Below, in pieces: positions 56,432-64,000 of a stretch of 64,000 bases of DNA; positions within the stretch are counted from its first letter, which is position 1; every line of letters starts with the position of its first letter. The stretch is taken from positions 1 to 64,000 of the forward strand of contig NZ_QTJR01000015.1 of NCBI RefSeq assembly GCF_003382285.1, given 5' to 3'. The notes under the pieces were generated by a model. That model was not told the origin of the DNA and did no database searches. It was given only the letters and a program-made list of their open reading frames with translations. The position numbers and the translations under genes were made by a program. Source of the DNA: Lysobacter soli (GTDB taxonomy: Bacteria > Pseudomonadota > Gammaproteobacteria > Xanthomonadales > Xanthomonadaceae).

Positions 56432-56545
56432 AAGGATAGCGAAGCCGGTGACGGCCGGGCGAAGATCCCGCGATCCGCGCATTGTTCCGTCGGCACGGAT
56501 AGCGCTCGCATCGCGAGCGTCTACTGCATGCAGGCACCCGCCCCG

Positions 56546-56551
56546 TAGAAT
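56546..56551 (+). promoter_or_regulatory. -10 element placed for a leaderless acyltransferase mRNA
   Basis: TAGAAT (five of six -10 matches) is followed by six bases and the ATG at 56558, the same spacing as at 6830. No Shine-Dalgarno can fit in between. Confidence 0.5.
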
Positions 56552-56557
56552 CTGCGG

Positions 56558-57490
56558 ATGCCCAGAGCTGTCGAATCCCCCACCTCGCCGCCGTCTCCGC
56601 CGTTCGGCCCGCGCCACTGGCCGATGTGGCTCGCGCTCGGCGTCATGAGCCTGGGCGCGCGCCTGCCGTGGTCCGTGCAGCGCGGGCTCGGTCGGATGAT
56701 CGGCATGCTCGCGCTGCTGGTGGGCACATCGCGGCGCAAGGCCGCGCAGATCAACCTGGAGCTGTGCTTTCCGGAGATGTCCGCCGGTCAGCGCGAGCGC
56801 CTGCTGCGCGACAGCTTCCGCGACCTGGGCATCGGGTTCTTCGAGTTCGCCCGCGCGTGGTGGGGCTCGGCCGCGCCGATGCGCAGCACCGTGCGCATCG
56901 AAGGGCTGGAACTGCTGGAGGACATCCGCGCGCAGGGACGCGGCGTGCTGATGGTGTCGGGCCATTTCATGACGCTGGAGATGTGCGGCCGCCTGATGTG
57001 CGACCACCTGCCGCTGACCGGCATGTACCGCCGCCATCGCAGCCCGGTGATGGAATGGGCCGTCAAGCGTGGTCGCCTGCGCTACGCCAAGGCGATGTTC
57101 ACCAACGACGAGATCCGCCCGGCGATCCGGCACCTCAAGCAGGGCGGATTCCTGTGGTACGCGCCAGACCAGGACATGCGCGGCAAGGACACCGTCTTCG
57201 CGCCGTTCTTCGGCGTGCCGGCGGCGACGATCACCGCCACGCACCAGTTCGCGCGCCTGAGCGGCTGCGCCGTGGTGCCGTTCTTCCATCGCCGCGAAGG
57301 TGCCGATTACGTGCTGCGCGTCGGCGCGCCGCTGGAGGATTTCCCGTCGAACGATGCCGCGATCGATTCCACCCGCGTCAACGCGGCGATCGAGGCGATG
57401 GTCCGCGAGGCGCCGACGCAGTACCTGTGGATCCACCGCCGCTTCAAGCGCCGCCCGCCGGGCATGACCTCGCCCTACGGCAAGCGCTGA
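56558..57490 (+). CDS. lpxL: Lipid A biosynthesis lauroyl acyltransferase-type protein
   Basis: A 310-residue membrane-anchored acyltransferase of the LpxL/HtrB family. One hydrophobic anchor lies near 22-40; the catalytic HX4E is H136-FMTL-E141 in SGHFMTLEM; DQDMRGKDTVFAPFFG follows. It adds a secondary acyl chain to Kdo-lipid A, directly after the WaaA step encoded next door. Whether the chain is lauroyl or another cannot be read. Confidence 0.92.
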   Translation: MPRAVESPTSPPSPPFGPRHWPMWLALGVMSLGARLPWSVQRGLGRMIGMLALLVGTSRRKAAQINLELCFPEMSAGQRERLLRDSFRDLGIGFFEFARAWWGSAAPMRSTVRIEGLELLEDIRAQGRGVLMVSGHFMTLEMCGRLMCDHLPLTGMYRRHRSPVMEWAVKRGRLRYAKAMFTNDEIRPAIRHLKQGGFLWYAPDQDMRGKDTVFAPFFGVPAATITATHQFARLSGCAVVPFFHRREGADYVLRVGAPLEDFPSNDAAIDSTRVNAAIEAMVREAPTQYLWIHRRFKRRPPGMTSPYGKR

Positions 57491-57493
57491 CGG

Positions 57494-58798
57494 CTATTCG
57501 CGCGCGAGCAGGCTGCCGGCGTACAGCGCGGCGAGCAGCAGCGTCAGCCCGCCCCAGAACGTCGAATAGAACGCCAGGTGCGTGTTGATCGGGAACACCG
57601 TCACCGCGAGCGCCCACATCGCCGGACGTGCGCGTTCGCGCGCCTGCTCGTCGGCGAAGCGCCACGCGCGCCATGCGAGCGCGAGACCGGCCAGCCACAG
57701 CAGCATGCCGAACGCGCCGGTTTCGCTGAGCACTTCCAGCACGATCTGGTGCGCATGCAGCGCCGGGCCCGTGCCCCACGCCGCCGTCTGGCCCGGCGCG
57801 GGATCGCATGCGGGGAACGCCTCGCGGAACCCACGCGCGCCGACGCCGTTGATCGGATGCTCGCGCGCCATGCACAGCGCCGCGCTCCAGATGCGCGCGC
57901 GGCCGGAGAGCGCGCTGTCCACGCCCTCGACGTCCGCGGTGACCGCATGCGTGGTGCGCATGAGGCGCTCGCGCACCTGCGGCACGGTGGCGCTCAGCGT
58001 GGCGATCGCGATGGCGCCCAGCGCGAACACGCCGATCAGCTTCTTCCAGCCGACCAGCCGCCAGCCCGACAGCACCAGCGCGACGGCATAGGTGATCCAT
58101 GACGCACGCGAGCCGGCCAGCACCAGCACGATGCCGATCGCCGCGGCGGCCAGCAGCCAGCCGGCCGTGCCCATGCGGCGCCCGCCGACGAACAGCAGGA
58201 ACGGCGACAGGCTCGCGAGCACCGGGCCGAGCTTGAGGTTGCACGGACCGAGCACGCCGCTGAGGCGATCGACCGCGGCCACTTCCTGCGGCGTGCACAT
58301 GCCGTGGCCGCTGATGGCGTGCTTGATGCCGTCGATGCCCGAGAACAGCGGGCTCGCGCCGGTCGCCGCCTGCGCGAGCGCGTCGAGCGTCCAGATGCCG
58401 ACGATGATCGCCAGTCCGCCGAAGGTGATGCGCCGGCCGCGCGGATCGGCCACGGCCGAGGCGACCAGCCACAGGAACGGCAGGTAGCGCAGGTCGACCG
58501 CCGCTTCGCGCAGCGCGCGTGCGGGGTCGATGGCGTCGATCGCCGACACCAGTTCCGGCGTCCAGTACGCGAAGAACAGCACGCTGGTGAGCGCCCACGC
58601 GGGATTGCTCAGCAGCTTCGCGCCACCGCGGAATCGCGACAGCGCCAGGTGCACGATTGCCGCCAGCGCGCCGAGCACGAGCACGCCTTCCGCATAGCCT
58701 GGCGCGGGCCATAGGGCGACGTAGGCGAGGATCCACGCAGGCGCCCAGCGCCAGCCGCGCACGCGCGGTTCGGCCGGCGCGGTGTCAGCGGGATTCAT
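57494..58798 (-). CDS. O-antigen ligase family protein
   Basis: A 434-residue polytopic membrane protein with about ten to twelve helices. The large periplasmic loop and Wzy_C-type motif SGRARIWSAALCMAREHPINGVGARGF and GSRASWITYA mark the WaaL/Wzy superfamily, which joins or polymerises O-antigen on lipid carriers. Ligase and polymerase cannot be separated by sequence. Its first 14 bases overlap the glycosyltransferase gene, so the two are coupled. Confidence 0.87.
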   Translation of the reverse strand: MNPADTAPAEPRVRGWRWAPAWILAYVALWPAPGYAEGVLVLGALAAIVHLALSRFRGGAKLLSNPAWALTSVLFFAYWTPELVSAIDAIDPARALREAAVDLRYLPFLWLVASAVADPRGRRITFGGLAIIVGIWTLDALAQAATGASPLFSGIDGIKHAISGHGMCTPQEVAAVDRLSGVLGPCNLKLGPVLASLSPFLLFVGGRRMGTAGWLLAAAAIGIVLVLAGSRASWITYAVALVLSGWRLVGWKKLIGVFALGAIAIATLSATVPQVRERLMRTTHAVTADVEGVDSALSGRARIWSAALCMAREHPINGVGARGFREAFPACDPAPGQTAAWGTGPALHAHQIVLEVLSETGAFGMLLWLAGLALAWRAWRFADEQARERARPAMWALAVTVFPINTHLAFYSTFWGGLTLLLAALYAGSLLARE

Positions 58799-59906
58799 CG
58801 ACGAGCTCGGCGTAGACGGCAAGCGTGGCCTCCTGCATCGCATGCAACGAATGCGGAATCGTAGCCGGCGGCGTGGCCGGATGCGTAAGAAGTTCGTAGC
58901 CGCGGCGATGCAGGGCATCGAGATCGAATGGCGCCACCGCGCCGCTTGGTTGCCACTTCGACAGCAGTTCGCCGACGCCCCCGTGTGCCCAGCCGAGCAC
59001 GGGCCGGCCCACCGACCAGGCTTCCAGCACGGTTCTGCCGAACGCCTCCGGCTTGCGCGACAACTGCAACACCACGTCGCTGGCCGCATATGCACGCGCT
59101 ATCGCGTCGGTCGGTTCGGTGAAGGCCACCGCGTCGGCAATGCCGAGCGTCGCCGCTTCGCCTTCGAGTTCGGAGATGTACGCCTCGCGTCCGGCCTCTC
59201 GCGCGCCGGGCAGCCAGAGTCGTGCGTCGACGCCGTCCCCGCGCACGCGCGACAGCAGTGCGAGTGCGTCGGCGTGTCCCTTCAGGCGCGTGCCGCGTCC
59301 GGGCAACAACAGCAGCGGGCCATCGCCCCCGAGCGCCGGATGCAGCGCCGCGGCCCACGCACGCGCCTCGCGATCGGGATGCGGCGCGCGCGGAAACGTG
59401 CGCGGATCGATGCCGCGCGGAATCACGCGCAGCTTCGATGCATCGACCGCGGGGTATTGGCGCAGCACGAAGTCGCGCACGGTGTCCGACACGCAGATCA
59501 CGCGTTCGCCATGCGTCATCACCGCGCTGTAGCGCGACGGCGAATTGAGTCCGTGCACGGTCGTGACCCAGCGCGGGCGTTTCGACGCCGACAGGCTGCG
59601 CAGCGCGAATTCGCCCACCCACGCGGGCAGGCGCGAGCGCGCATGCACGATGTCCACGCCTTCGCGCTCGAACAGCGCACGCAGCGCGAACACGTGGCGG
59701 AAAGTCAGCGGCGACTTGCGCCCGATGTCGAGCGCGACGTGCTCGGCGCCCGATGCGAGCAGGCGCGGCACGAGCCGGCCGCCCCTGGACACGACGATCG
59801 CGCGATGGCCGGCATCGACCAGCGCCTGCGCGATCTCGAGGGTGGAACGTTCGACGCCGCCCGATTCGAGGGCGGGCAGCAGCTGGACGACGGTCAGCCG
59901 GCGCAT
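58785..59906 (-). CDS. Family 4 glycosyltransferase
   Basis: A 373-residue GT-B enzyme. The N-terminal GGVERSTLEIAQAL, HARSRLPAW and CVSDTVRDF, the donor-site LLPGRGTRLKGH, and the EX7E motif EAFGRTVLE (in KPEAFGRTVLEAWSVGRP) are typical of GT4 enzymes. It probably adds a sugar to LPS core or O-antigen. ATG 59906 has GGAG seven bases upstream and is preferred to the ATG at 59936. It overlaps the ligase start by 14 bp. Confidence 0.9.
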   Translation of the reverse strand: MRRLTVVQLLPALESGGVERSTLEIAQALVDAGHRAIVVSRGGRLVPRLLASGAEHVALDIGRKSPLTFRHVFALRALFEREGVDIVHARSRLPAWVGEFALRSLSASKRPRWVTTVHGLNSPSRYSAVMTHGERVICVSDTVRDFVLRQYPAVDASKLRVIPRGIDPRTFPRAPHPDREARAWAAALHPALGGDGPLLLLPGRGTRLKGHADALALLSRVRGDGVDARLWLPGAREAGREAYISELEGEAATLGIADAVAFTEPTDAIARAYAASDVVLQLSRKPEAFGRTVLEAWSVGRPVLGWAHGGVGELLSKWQPSGAVAPFDLDALHRRGYELLTHPATPPATIPHSLHAMQEATLAVYAELVDESR

Positions 59907-59952
59907 GCGCGGCTCCGCGGAAGGAATTCGCGGCACCGGCGCGGCGCGGAGG

Positions 59953-60153
59953 TCAGTCTTCGAGGACGAAATGCGAGCCGCAGTACGGGCACTGCACCTC
60001 GCCGTTCTCGGCTTCGATGGGCAGGTACACGCGCGGATGCGAGTTCCACAGCGCCATCGAGGGCAGCGGGCAGCTCAGCGGCAGGTCGGCGCGATGCACG
60101 ACATAGCGCTGCTCGGCGTTGGCCTGGGTCGGATGGGCGTTGGCTGCGGTCAT
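59953..60153 (-). CDS. Small zf-CHCC zinc-binding protein
   Basis: A 66-residue protein with a CPYC knuckle (QCPYCGSHFVLED at the C-terminus) and upstream candidate ligands Cys28 and the histidine in NSHPRVYL. The HPRVYL and VQCPYCG pattern is the zf-CHCC domain, related to the mitochondrial complex I subunit NDUFS6. The bacterial role is unknown. It is in front of the glycosyltransferase and ligase genes on the same strand, 46 bp from the former. Confidence 0.83.
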   Translation of the reverse strand: MTAANAHPTQANAEQRYVVHRADLPLSCPLPSMALWNSHPRVYLPIEAENGEVQCPYCGSHFVLED

Positions 60154-60236
60154 GGGTCGGAACGGCTGTGGCGACGCGGGGCCGCAAGTTTACCAGCCCC
60201 GATGCGAAGGCCGGCGCGAAACGGCCCGAATCGCCG

Positions 60237-60947
60237 CTACTGGGGCAGGTCCAGCAGCAGGATGAGCGCCCGCCCGTCGCTGGCGCCCGTCAGGCGCAAC
60301 GTGCCGGCCTCGTCGTGAACGCCCAGCGCGTCGCCGGGACGCAGCGGGATGCCGTCGTTCGCGGTCGCCTCGCCTTCCACCACCTGCACCCAGTACAGCC
60401 GCGACGGATCCATCGCGACCTCCGCCGCCTCGCCGCGATCGAGCCGGACCTGCAGGACGCGCACGTCCTGCCGGATCGCGAGGCTGCCATCGGCGCCATC
60501 GCCCGAAGCGAGCAGCGTCCAGCCGCGCGCGTCGGCGGGCGCGGCGGCGCGGCGTGCGTAGGCGGGCTCATGGTTCAGGCGCGACGGCTGGATCCACAAC
60601 TGCAGCAGGTGCAACGGTTCGGCGACCGATGCGTTGCGTTCGGCGTGCTCGGCGCCGTGGCCGGCGCTGAGCCATTGCAGCTCGCCGGTGCGAACGACGC
60701 CGTTGCCGCCGATCGCGTCCTCGTGCGTGAGCTCGCCCGACACGACGAACGCCAGCAACTCCATGTTCGCGTGCCGCGCCGTGTCGAAGCCCGCGCCGGG
60801 ATCGAGGCGATCCTCGTTGAGCACGCGCAACGGGCCGAAGCCCATCCACTGCGGGTCGTAATGGCCGCCGAAGGAGAACGCGTGGCGGCTGTCGCGGCCG
60901 GAGGCGGCGGACTGGCCGCGTTCGCTGGAGGGGCGCTGGACGATCAT
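60237..60947 (-). CDS. Pirin family protein
   Basis: A 236-residue bicupin. The first cupin has the pirin metal-site pattern FDTARHANMELLAFVVSGELTHED, and GELQWLSAGHGAEHAERN; the second (LRPGDALGVHDEAGTL) lacks the full metal set. Pirins of this YhhW type can act as quercetin dioxygenase-like enzymes, but the substrate here is unknown. The first metal histidine pair is reduced to H-A-N rather than HxHxxxE, so activity is uncertain. Confidence 0.85.
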   Translation of the reverse strand: MIVQRPSSERGQSAASGRDSRHAFSFGGHYDPQWMGFGPLRVLNEDRLDPGAGFDTARHANMELLAFVVSGELTHEDAIGGNGVVRTGELQWLSAGHGAEHAERNASVAEPLHLLQLWIQPSRLNHEPAYARRAAAPADARGWTLLASGDGADGSLAIRQDVRVLQVRLDRGEAAEVAMDPSRLYWVQVVEGEATANDGIPLRPGDALGVHDEAGTLRLTGASDGRALILLLDLPQ

Positions 60948-61020
60948 CTGGGCGCTGGAAACGACAAGGGCGGGAACCGGGACATTGTCCCCGTTCCCGC
61001 CCCCAATGTCCGCCTGCGGC

Positions 61021-61602
61021 TTACTTGGCGGCCGGCACGACCGCTTCGGTCGTGATGCGGATGGTGACGTTGTCGCTCACGTTCGGCGCGTACTTGTCGA
61101 CGCCGAAGTCGCTGCGCTTGATCGTCGTGGTCGCATCGAAGCCCGCGGCGGCGCGCTTGGCCATCGGCTGCTCGCCGATCTTGTTGATCGTGGTGTCGAG
61201 CACGACCTGCTTGGTCACGCCCTTGATGGTCAGGTCGCCGAACACGCGCAGCTTCTTGTCGCCGGCCGCTTCGACCTTGGTGCTCTTGAAGGTGATGTTC
61301 GGATACTTCTCGGCGTCGAAGAAATCGGCGCTGCGCAGGTGTTCGTCGAACTTCTCCACGTGCGAATCCAGGCCCGCGAGCGGGATCGTCACGTCCACTT
61401 TCGAGGTGCCGACGTTCTTCGGATCGTAGGTGATGCTGCCGTCGACCTGGCCGAAATGCGCGATCGGGTTGGAGAAGCCGAAGTGGCTCCAGCTCGCGAC
61501 GACGTCGGTGTGGTTCGGGTCGATCTTGTAGGTGACGGGGGCGGCGAAGGCGGCGGTGCTGGCGGCGATGAGGGCCGCGGTGAGGGCGATGCGCTTGAAC
61601 AT
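61021..61602 (-). CDS. YceI family periplasmic protein
   Basis: A 193-residue protein with a signal peptide (cut near AFA-APV, residue 20) and the YceI lipocalin-like domain: YKIDPNHTDVVASWSHFGFSNPIAHF, SKVDVTIPLAGLDSHVEKFDEHLRSADFFDAEKYP. It binds an isoprenoid chain in family structures. ATG 61602 has a GGAGA upstream; an in-frame start at 61719 has no signal-like sequence. It is the last gene of a leftward pair with the nitroreductase 46 bp upstream. Confidence 0.93.
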   Translation of the reverse strand: MFKRIALTAALIAASTAAFAAPVTYKIDPNHTDVVASWSHFGFSNPIAHFGQVDGSITYDPKNVGTSKVDVTIPLAGLDSHVEKFDEHLRSADFFDAEKYPNITFKSTKVEAAGDKKLRVFGDLTIKGVTKQVVLDTTINKIGEQPMAKRAAAGFDATTTIKRSDFGVDKYAPNVSDNVTIRITTEAVVPAAK

Positions 61603-61648
61603 GCGGGAAGTCTCCGTGAGGTGTGCAGGGCGAGCGGGTACTGCGGCG

Positions 61649-62248
61649 TTACAGGATCCGCGCCGCCTCGTCGAAGGACAGACGCGGCGAACGGGGGAAC
61701 AGCTTGGCGGTGTCGCCATGGCCGAGGTTGATCAGGAAGTTCGACTTGATCTTCGTGCCGGCGAAGAAGGTTTCGTCCACGAGCGCGTTGTTGAATCCCG
61801 ACATCGGGCCGGTATCCAGCCCGAGTGCCCGCGCGGCCATCAGCACGTAGGCGCCCTGCAGGCTGCCGTTGCGCAGCGCGATGGTGGTCAGGTCCGCCTC
61901 CGGCTTGCCCTCGAACCAGCCGCGCGCATCGGTGTGCGGGAACAGGTACGGGAGCTTTTCGTAGAACGCCAGGTCGTGGGCGACGATCGCGGTGACCGGC
62001 GCGGCCATCGTCTTCGCGTGGTTGCCTTCGTCCAGCGCGGGGGCGAGCTTGGCCTTGGCTTCGGGCGACTTCACGAAGACTAGGCGCAGCGGCGACATGT
62101 TGGCGCTGGTCGGGCCCCACTTGGCCAGGTCGTAGAGTTCGCGCAGCGTCTCGTCGCTCACCTCACCCTTGAGCTCGTTGTGCGTGCGGGCGGTGCGGAA
62201 GAGCTGGTCCAGCGCGGACGCGGGCAGCGGCGGGGTGTTCTGCGACAT
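61649..62248 (-). CDS. Nitroreductase family protein (RutE/malonic semialdehyde reductase-like)
   Basis: A 199-residue FMN flavoenzyme. [18 protein letters not shown] near residue 45, the dimer/FMN region [30 protein letters not shown] and the C-terminal INLGHGD mark the RutE/HadB-RutE branch, which reduces malonic semialdehyde or nitro compounds with NAD(P)H. No rut genes are nearby, so the physiological substrate is open. The ATG 62248 has a GGAGC upstream; the frame remains open further back but that is antisense to the ELM1-family gene. Confidence 0.88.
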   Translation of the reverse strand: MSQNTPPLPASALDQLFRTARTHNELKGEVSDETLRELYDLAKWGPTSANMSPLRLVFVKSPEAKAKLAPALDEGNHAKTMAAPVTAIVAHDLAFYEKLPYLFPHTDARGWFEGKPEADLTTIALRNGSLQGAYVLMAARALGLDTGPMSGFNNALVDETFFAGTKIKSNFLINLGHGDTAKLFPRSPRLSFDEAARIL

Positions 62249-62354
62249 CGTGTGCTCCGTGATGAGCCGCGACACCGCCGCGGCCGAGGTTCGAGAGTGT
62301 AGAGTCTGGCACGTTCGCAACAGCCGACTGATCCGGAACGGATTACTCACAAAC

Positions 62355-63332
62355 GTGCAACGAACGAGACCCGATTCCGCGCCCTCACGCGGGCCCTCGA
62401 CCTGGACGATCACCGACGGCCATGCCGGCAACGTGCGCCAGGCGCAGGCGCTCGCGACCGCGCTGGCCGAGCCCTTCCGCGCCTGGACGCTGGCCCCGCG
62501 CACACCATGGCGGTGGTTCGCGCCACGGGCGTTGCCGGGCTGCTCGAATGCGTTCGGCCGCACGTTCAAGCAGGCGATGCGAACGCCGCCTTCGCTGGCG
62601 ATCGGTTGCGGCCGCCAGGCCGGCCTGGCGACGCGGCTGTTGCGATCGCGTGGTGCGCGCGCGGTGCAGATCCTCGATCCCCGCATCGATACGCGGCACT
62701 GGGATCTGGTCATCGCGCCCGAACACGACGGACTTCGCGGCGACAACGTCATCTCGATGATCGGCAGCCTCAATCCGGTCGACGACCTCTGGCTCGCGGC
62801 CGGTCGCCATGCGTTCCCCGACATCGGCGCCCTGCCCGGCCCACGCACGACGCTGCTCGTCGGCGGCGCCAGCGCGCACGCGCGCTTCGACGACGCGATG
62901 TACGACGCGCTGCTGCTCAACGTCGAACGTGTCGCGCGAGACGAAGGCGGCAGCGTGCTCGCCACGACGTCGCGTCGCACGCCGACGCATGTCGCCGGCG
63001 CGTTGCGCGACCGGTTGCGCGGCGTGCCCGGCCTGATCTGGACCGACGGCGCCGACGGCCCGAACCCCTACGCCGGCCTGCTCGCGTGGGCCGACCGCAT
63101 CGTCTGCACCGCCGACTCGGTAAACATGCTGTCCGAAGCCTGCGCGACATGGGCACCGGTGTTCGTCGCGGGCCACGAACGCGTCGAAGGACGACCGCGC
63201 CGGTTCGTCGAATCGCTGCTGCACACCGGCCGCGTACGTTCGTTCGGCGACGACGCCGGACGTTTTGCGATCACGCCGCTGCGCGAAACCGCGCGCGTGG
63301 CGGGCGAAGTCCGTCAGCGACTGGCGTCCTGA
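62355..63332 (+). CDS. ELM1 family protein
   Basis: A 325-residue protein of the bacterial ELM1/DUF1022 group. [17 protein letters not shown] near the N-terminus, [43 protein letters not shown] and [13 protein letters not shown] form two Rossmann-like halves as in GT-B enzymes. In plants the homologue is linked to mitochondrial fission; in bacteria it is a likely glycosyltransferase-like protein of envelope synthesis. The start is the GTG at 62355, chosen as the last in-frame start before the domain. There is no clear Shine-Dalgarno. Its end overlaps glnE by 19 bp. Confidence 0.8.
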   Translation: MQRTRPDSAPSRGPSTWTITDGHAGNVRQAQALATALAEPFRAWTLAPRTPWRWFAPRALPGCSNAFGRTFKQAMRTPPSLAIGCGRQAGLATRLLRSRGARAVQILDPRIDTRHWDLVIAPEHDGLRGDNVISMIGSLNPVDDLWLAAGRHAFPDIGALPGPRTTLLVGGASAHARFDDAMYDALLLNVERVARDEGGSVLATTSRRTPTHVAGALRDRLRGVPGLIWTDGADGPNPYAGLLAWADRIVCTADSVNMLSEACATWAPVFVAGHERVEGRPRRFVESLLHTGRVRSFGDDAGRFAITPLRETARVAGEVRQRLAS

Positions 63333-64000
63333 TCGAAGTCCAGTCCGTGCCGCTTCGCCGCGCCTGAAATCGCCGCGCGTGCGGTGGCGATCGCGTCGTT
63401 GATCGGGAGCCTTCGAGGGCGACGATCGAGCGTGCACGCAAGGCCCGCATCGACGAGCGTCGCATGCGCCTGCGTCAACGCTCCGACTTCGTTCTCGTCG
63501 AGCCAGCCGCTTTCGCCGGTCGCCTGGATCAGCTCGCAGGTGTTGCGCGAGGACAGCCACTCCAGGTGCTGCGCCGAATGCGCAAGCACGGCGTACTGCA
63601 GCAGGAATTCGAGATCGACCAGGCCGCCTTCGCCCTGCTTCAGGTCGAACGCGGCGGCGTCGGTGCGGTCGAGTTCTGCACGCATGCGACGGCGCATCGA
63701 CACGACGTCCTCACGCACGCGCTCTGTGTCGCGCGTGCGCGACAGCGTCTGGCGACGCACGTCCTCGACGTCCGCACCCAGCGATTCATCGCCCGCGACG
63801 AAACGCGCCCGCACCAGCGCCTGGTGTTCCCACGTCCACGCGCGATCGCGCTGGTAGTCGCGGTAACTTGCCAGGCTGGACACGAGCAGGCCTTTCGCGC
63901 CATCGGGGCGAAGGCGGACATCGACGTCGTAAAGCCGCCCGGCGCCGGTGACCGCGCCGAGCAGCGCGACGACCTTCTGTGCGACGCGCGCGAACCATCG
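63314..64000 (-). CDS. glnE: Glutamine synthetase adenylyltransferase/deadenylase, C-terminal part
   Basis: The frame is open from the right edge to the stop at 63314, giving the last 228 residues. [19 protein letters not shown] and [19 protein letters not shown] are the second nucleotidyltransferase domain with its Asp pair (DVDVR), and [16 protein letters not shown] with a helical end completes GlnE. It attaches AMP to glutamine synthetase and removes it in response to PII. The N-terminal three quarters lie outside the window. Confidence 0.95.
   Translation of the reverse strand, partial: RWFARVAQKVVALLGAVTGAGRLYDVDVRLRPDGAKGLLVSSLASYRDYQRDRAWTWEHQALVRARFVAGDESLGADVEDVRRQTLSRTRDTERVREDVVSMRRRMRAELDRTDAAAFDLKQGEGGLVDLEFLLQYAVLAHSAQHLEWLSSRNTCELIQATGESGWLDENEVGALTQAHATLVDAGLACTLDRRPRRLPINDAIATARAAISGAAKRHGLDFDQDASR

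Noticed and set aside
55130-57436. 768-residue version of WaaA with a long N-terminal extension
   Set aside because: The extension is antisense to lpxL and has no family counterpart; the usual WaaA length is met from 56431.

Overview
The window is a continuous piece of bacterial chromosome of about 67-68% GC, densely coding on both strands, with no rRNA, tRNA, insertion sequence, prophage or CRISPR array that I can see. Gene content and gene neighbourhoods (rubredoxin-thiE-hemL, PPi-dependent phosphofructokinase near a proton-pumping pyrophosphatase, a joint ilv-leu operon, large TonB-dependent receptors, a membrane-anchored winged-helix/beta-propeller regulator) point to a gammaproteobacterium of the Xanthomonadaceae/Lysobacteraceae, most like Lysobacter. 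This assignment is an inference from family resemblance, not from a database search.

Layout. 0-6 kb: DUF192 lipoprotein, rubredoxin, thiE-hemL, an ArgD-type aminotransferase, a voltage-gated-like channel with a C-terminal zinc ribbon, and an HSDL2-like dehydrogenase. 6-11 kb: a RIO-like kinase, a three-domain DedA/PAP2/LssY membrane protein, a Lon-N-domain protein, mpl and adk, with a REP-like inverted pair between the last two. 11.9-18 kb: three pyrophosphate enzymes (PPi-PFK, HppA, Ppa) interleaved with small exported proteins. 18-26.7 kb: an Asp/Asn hydroxylase-like protein, a TonB receptor, an AraC regulator, a winged-helix/TM/beta-propeller protein, an intergenic region with a candidate structured RNA, and a second ion channel. 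26.8-28.9 kb: thiC under a TPP riboswitch.

29-46 kb is the core of the window: thrABC followed directly by ilvD-ilvC-ilvG-ilvM-ilvE-threonine deaminase-leuA-leuC-leuD-leuB, all on the + strand with very tight or overlapping junctions. Each of the two blocks is preceded by a short leader ORF full of the relevant codons (Thr/Ile for thr; Leu/Ile/Val for ilv-leu) followed by mutually exclusive hairpins. The ilv-leu leader ends in a textbook intrinsic terminator; the thr leader has the alternative hairpins but no clear U-run. Together these genes cover the path from aspartate (except asd) to threonine, isoleucine, valine and leucine.

46-54 kb: an RND efflux permease and adaptor divergent from a TetR regulator, then an isoaspartyl methyltransferase-family gene and a TolC-like outer membrane protein that could complete the pump. 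54-60 kb is an envelope/LPS block: class A acid phosphatase, WaaA, LpxL-type acyltransferase, O-antigen ligase-like protein, family 4 glycosyltransferase and a small zinc protein. 60-64 kb: pirin, YceI protein, RutE-like nitroreductase, an ELM1-family protein, and the 3' part of glnE running off the right edge.

The best candidates for little-described biology are the orphan structured RNA with an intrinsic terminator near 25.76-25.88 kb, the paired thr/ilv leaders with a shared promoter-leader layout, a hairpin that could be both thrC terminator and ilv promoter element, and the fused DedA/PAP2/LssY protein whose PAP2 motif has lost its PSGH histidine.
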